Position numbers and translations under genes: made by a program | Assembly (NCBI RefSeq): GCF_011008945.1 | Contig: NZ_WYCT01000007.1 | Location: forward strand, 1 to 55,858 | Reading direction: 5' to 3' | From: Streptomyces harenosi | GTDB taxonomy: Bacteria > Actinomycetota > Actinomycetes > Streptomycetales > Streptomycetaceae | Length of the DNA: 55,858 nucleotides | Notes under the pieces: model-generated | What the model was told of the DNA's origin: nothing | Database searches by the model: none | What the model saw: only the letters and a program-made list of their open reading frames with translations | Shown here: piece by piece, positions 55,747 through 55,858 of the stretch | Layout: the number at the start of each line of letters is the position of its first letter | Numbering within the stretch: position 1 is the stretch's first letter

Positions 55747-55858
55747 CTGTCTCTTATACCCATCTCCGAGCCCACGAGACACTCGCTAATCTCGTATGCC
55801 GTCTTCTCCTTGAAAAAAAAAAAACACTGAAAGACTATTTTCATATCGGACGCTATAA
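55747..55858. other. Untrimmed Nextera P7 adapter and poly-A tail, not genomic
   Basis: CTGTCTCTTATA at 55747 is the mosaic end. Next come the read-2 sequence (CCGAGCCCACGAGAC), the index ACTCGCTA and the P7 flow-cell sequence, then an A-run and low-quality AT-rich tail. This ends the real contig at 55746. Confidence 0.97.

Overview
The window is high-GC actinomycete DNA, almost certainly from Streptomyces or a close relative. The support is very strong G/C preference at third codon positions, GTG and TTG starts, WhiB, ECF41 and PucR regulators, a Tat-exported enzyme, Streptomyces-type small proteins and a class III lanthipeptide locus. No species can be named. Both ends are not genomic: bases 1-82 and 55747-55858 are Illumina/Nextera P7 adapter with homopolymer tails, so this is one whole contig with untrimmed ends, and the last gene is cut by adapter.

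Bases 100-27400 are mixed chromosomal genes: a transketolase half-subunit, a tRNA-Pro(GGG) with a strong terminator, a SMI1/KNR4 protein, an ECF41 sigma factor beside its typical FAD oxidoreductase partner, TerC, a PucR regulator divergent from an esterase, a heterodimeric ABC exporter, an isomerase, a NUDIX-like protein, a HhH-GPD DNA glycosylase, a coupled WhiB-Dps pair, a lipase, a thiolase plus acyl-CoA ligase operon, a TSUP permease, a 14-TM drug exporter, a DUF309 protein, a second identical tRNA-Pro, a dTMP-kinase-like gene coupled to a small Trp-rich ORF, and a GNAT.

Bases 27394-48289 form the most remarkable block. A TrmB/LuxR-type regulator containing a rare TTA codon is divergent from a 38-codon peptide gene. 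Then come 16 co-directional genes, mostly overlapping by 1-8 nt: Fe(II)/2OG oxygenase, two methyltransferases, LysA-like decarboxylase, ATP-grasp ligase, DapC-like aminotransferase, two FemAB-like GNAT transferases, MFS exporter, TldD, TldE, an enterobacterial-type DapD, a complete polar amino-acid ABC uptake system and a large Tat-exported beta-propeller amidohydrolase. This reads as a biosynthetic cluster that diverts the succinylase diaminopimelate pathway into a methylated, oxidised, peptide-linked amino acid. The enzyme set recalls tabtoxin but has no beta-lactam synthetase and has TldD/TldE instead. I do not recognise it as a described pathway.

Bases 48430-51320, convergent with that cluster, hold a compact class III lanthipeptide locus: a LanKC synthetase followed by a 42-aa precursor with an LLDLQ leader motif, one canonical S-x2-S-x3-C core and one irregular one. 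There is no dedicated transporter. Bases 51735-55746 hold secreted proteins (DUF1906 hydrolase, an HNH-like protein with a degenerate motif, an SH3-like protein with a TTA third codon), a GNAT and a truncated conserved gene. A hairpin repeat related to both tRNA-Pro terminators recurs at 55003.
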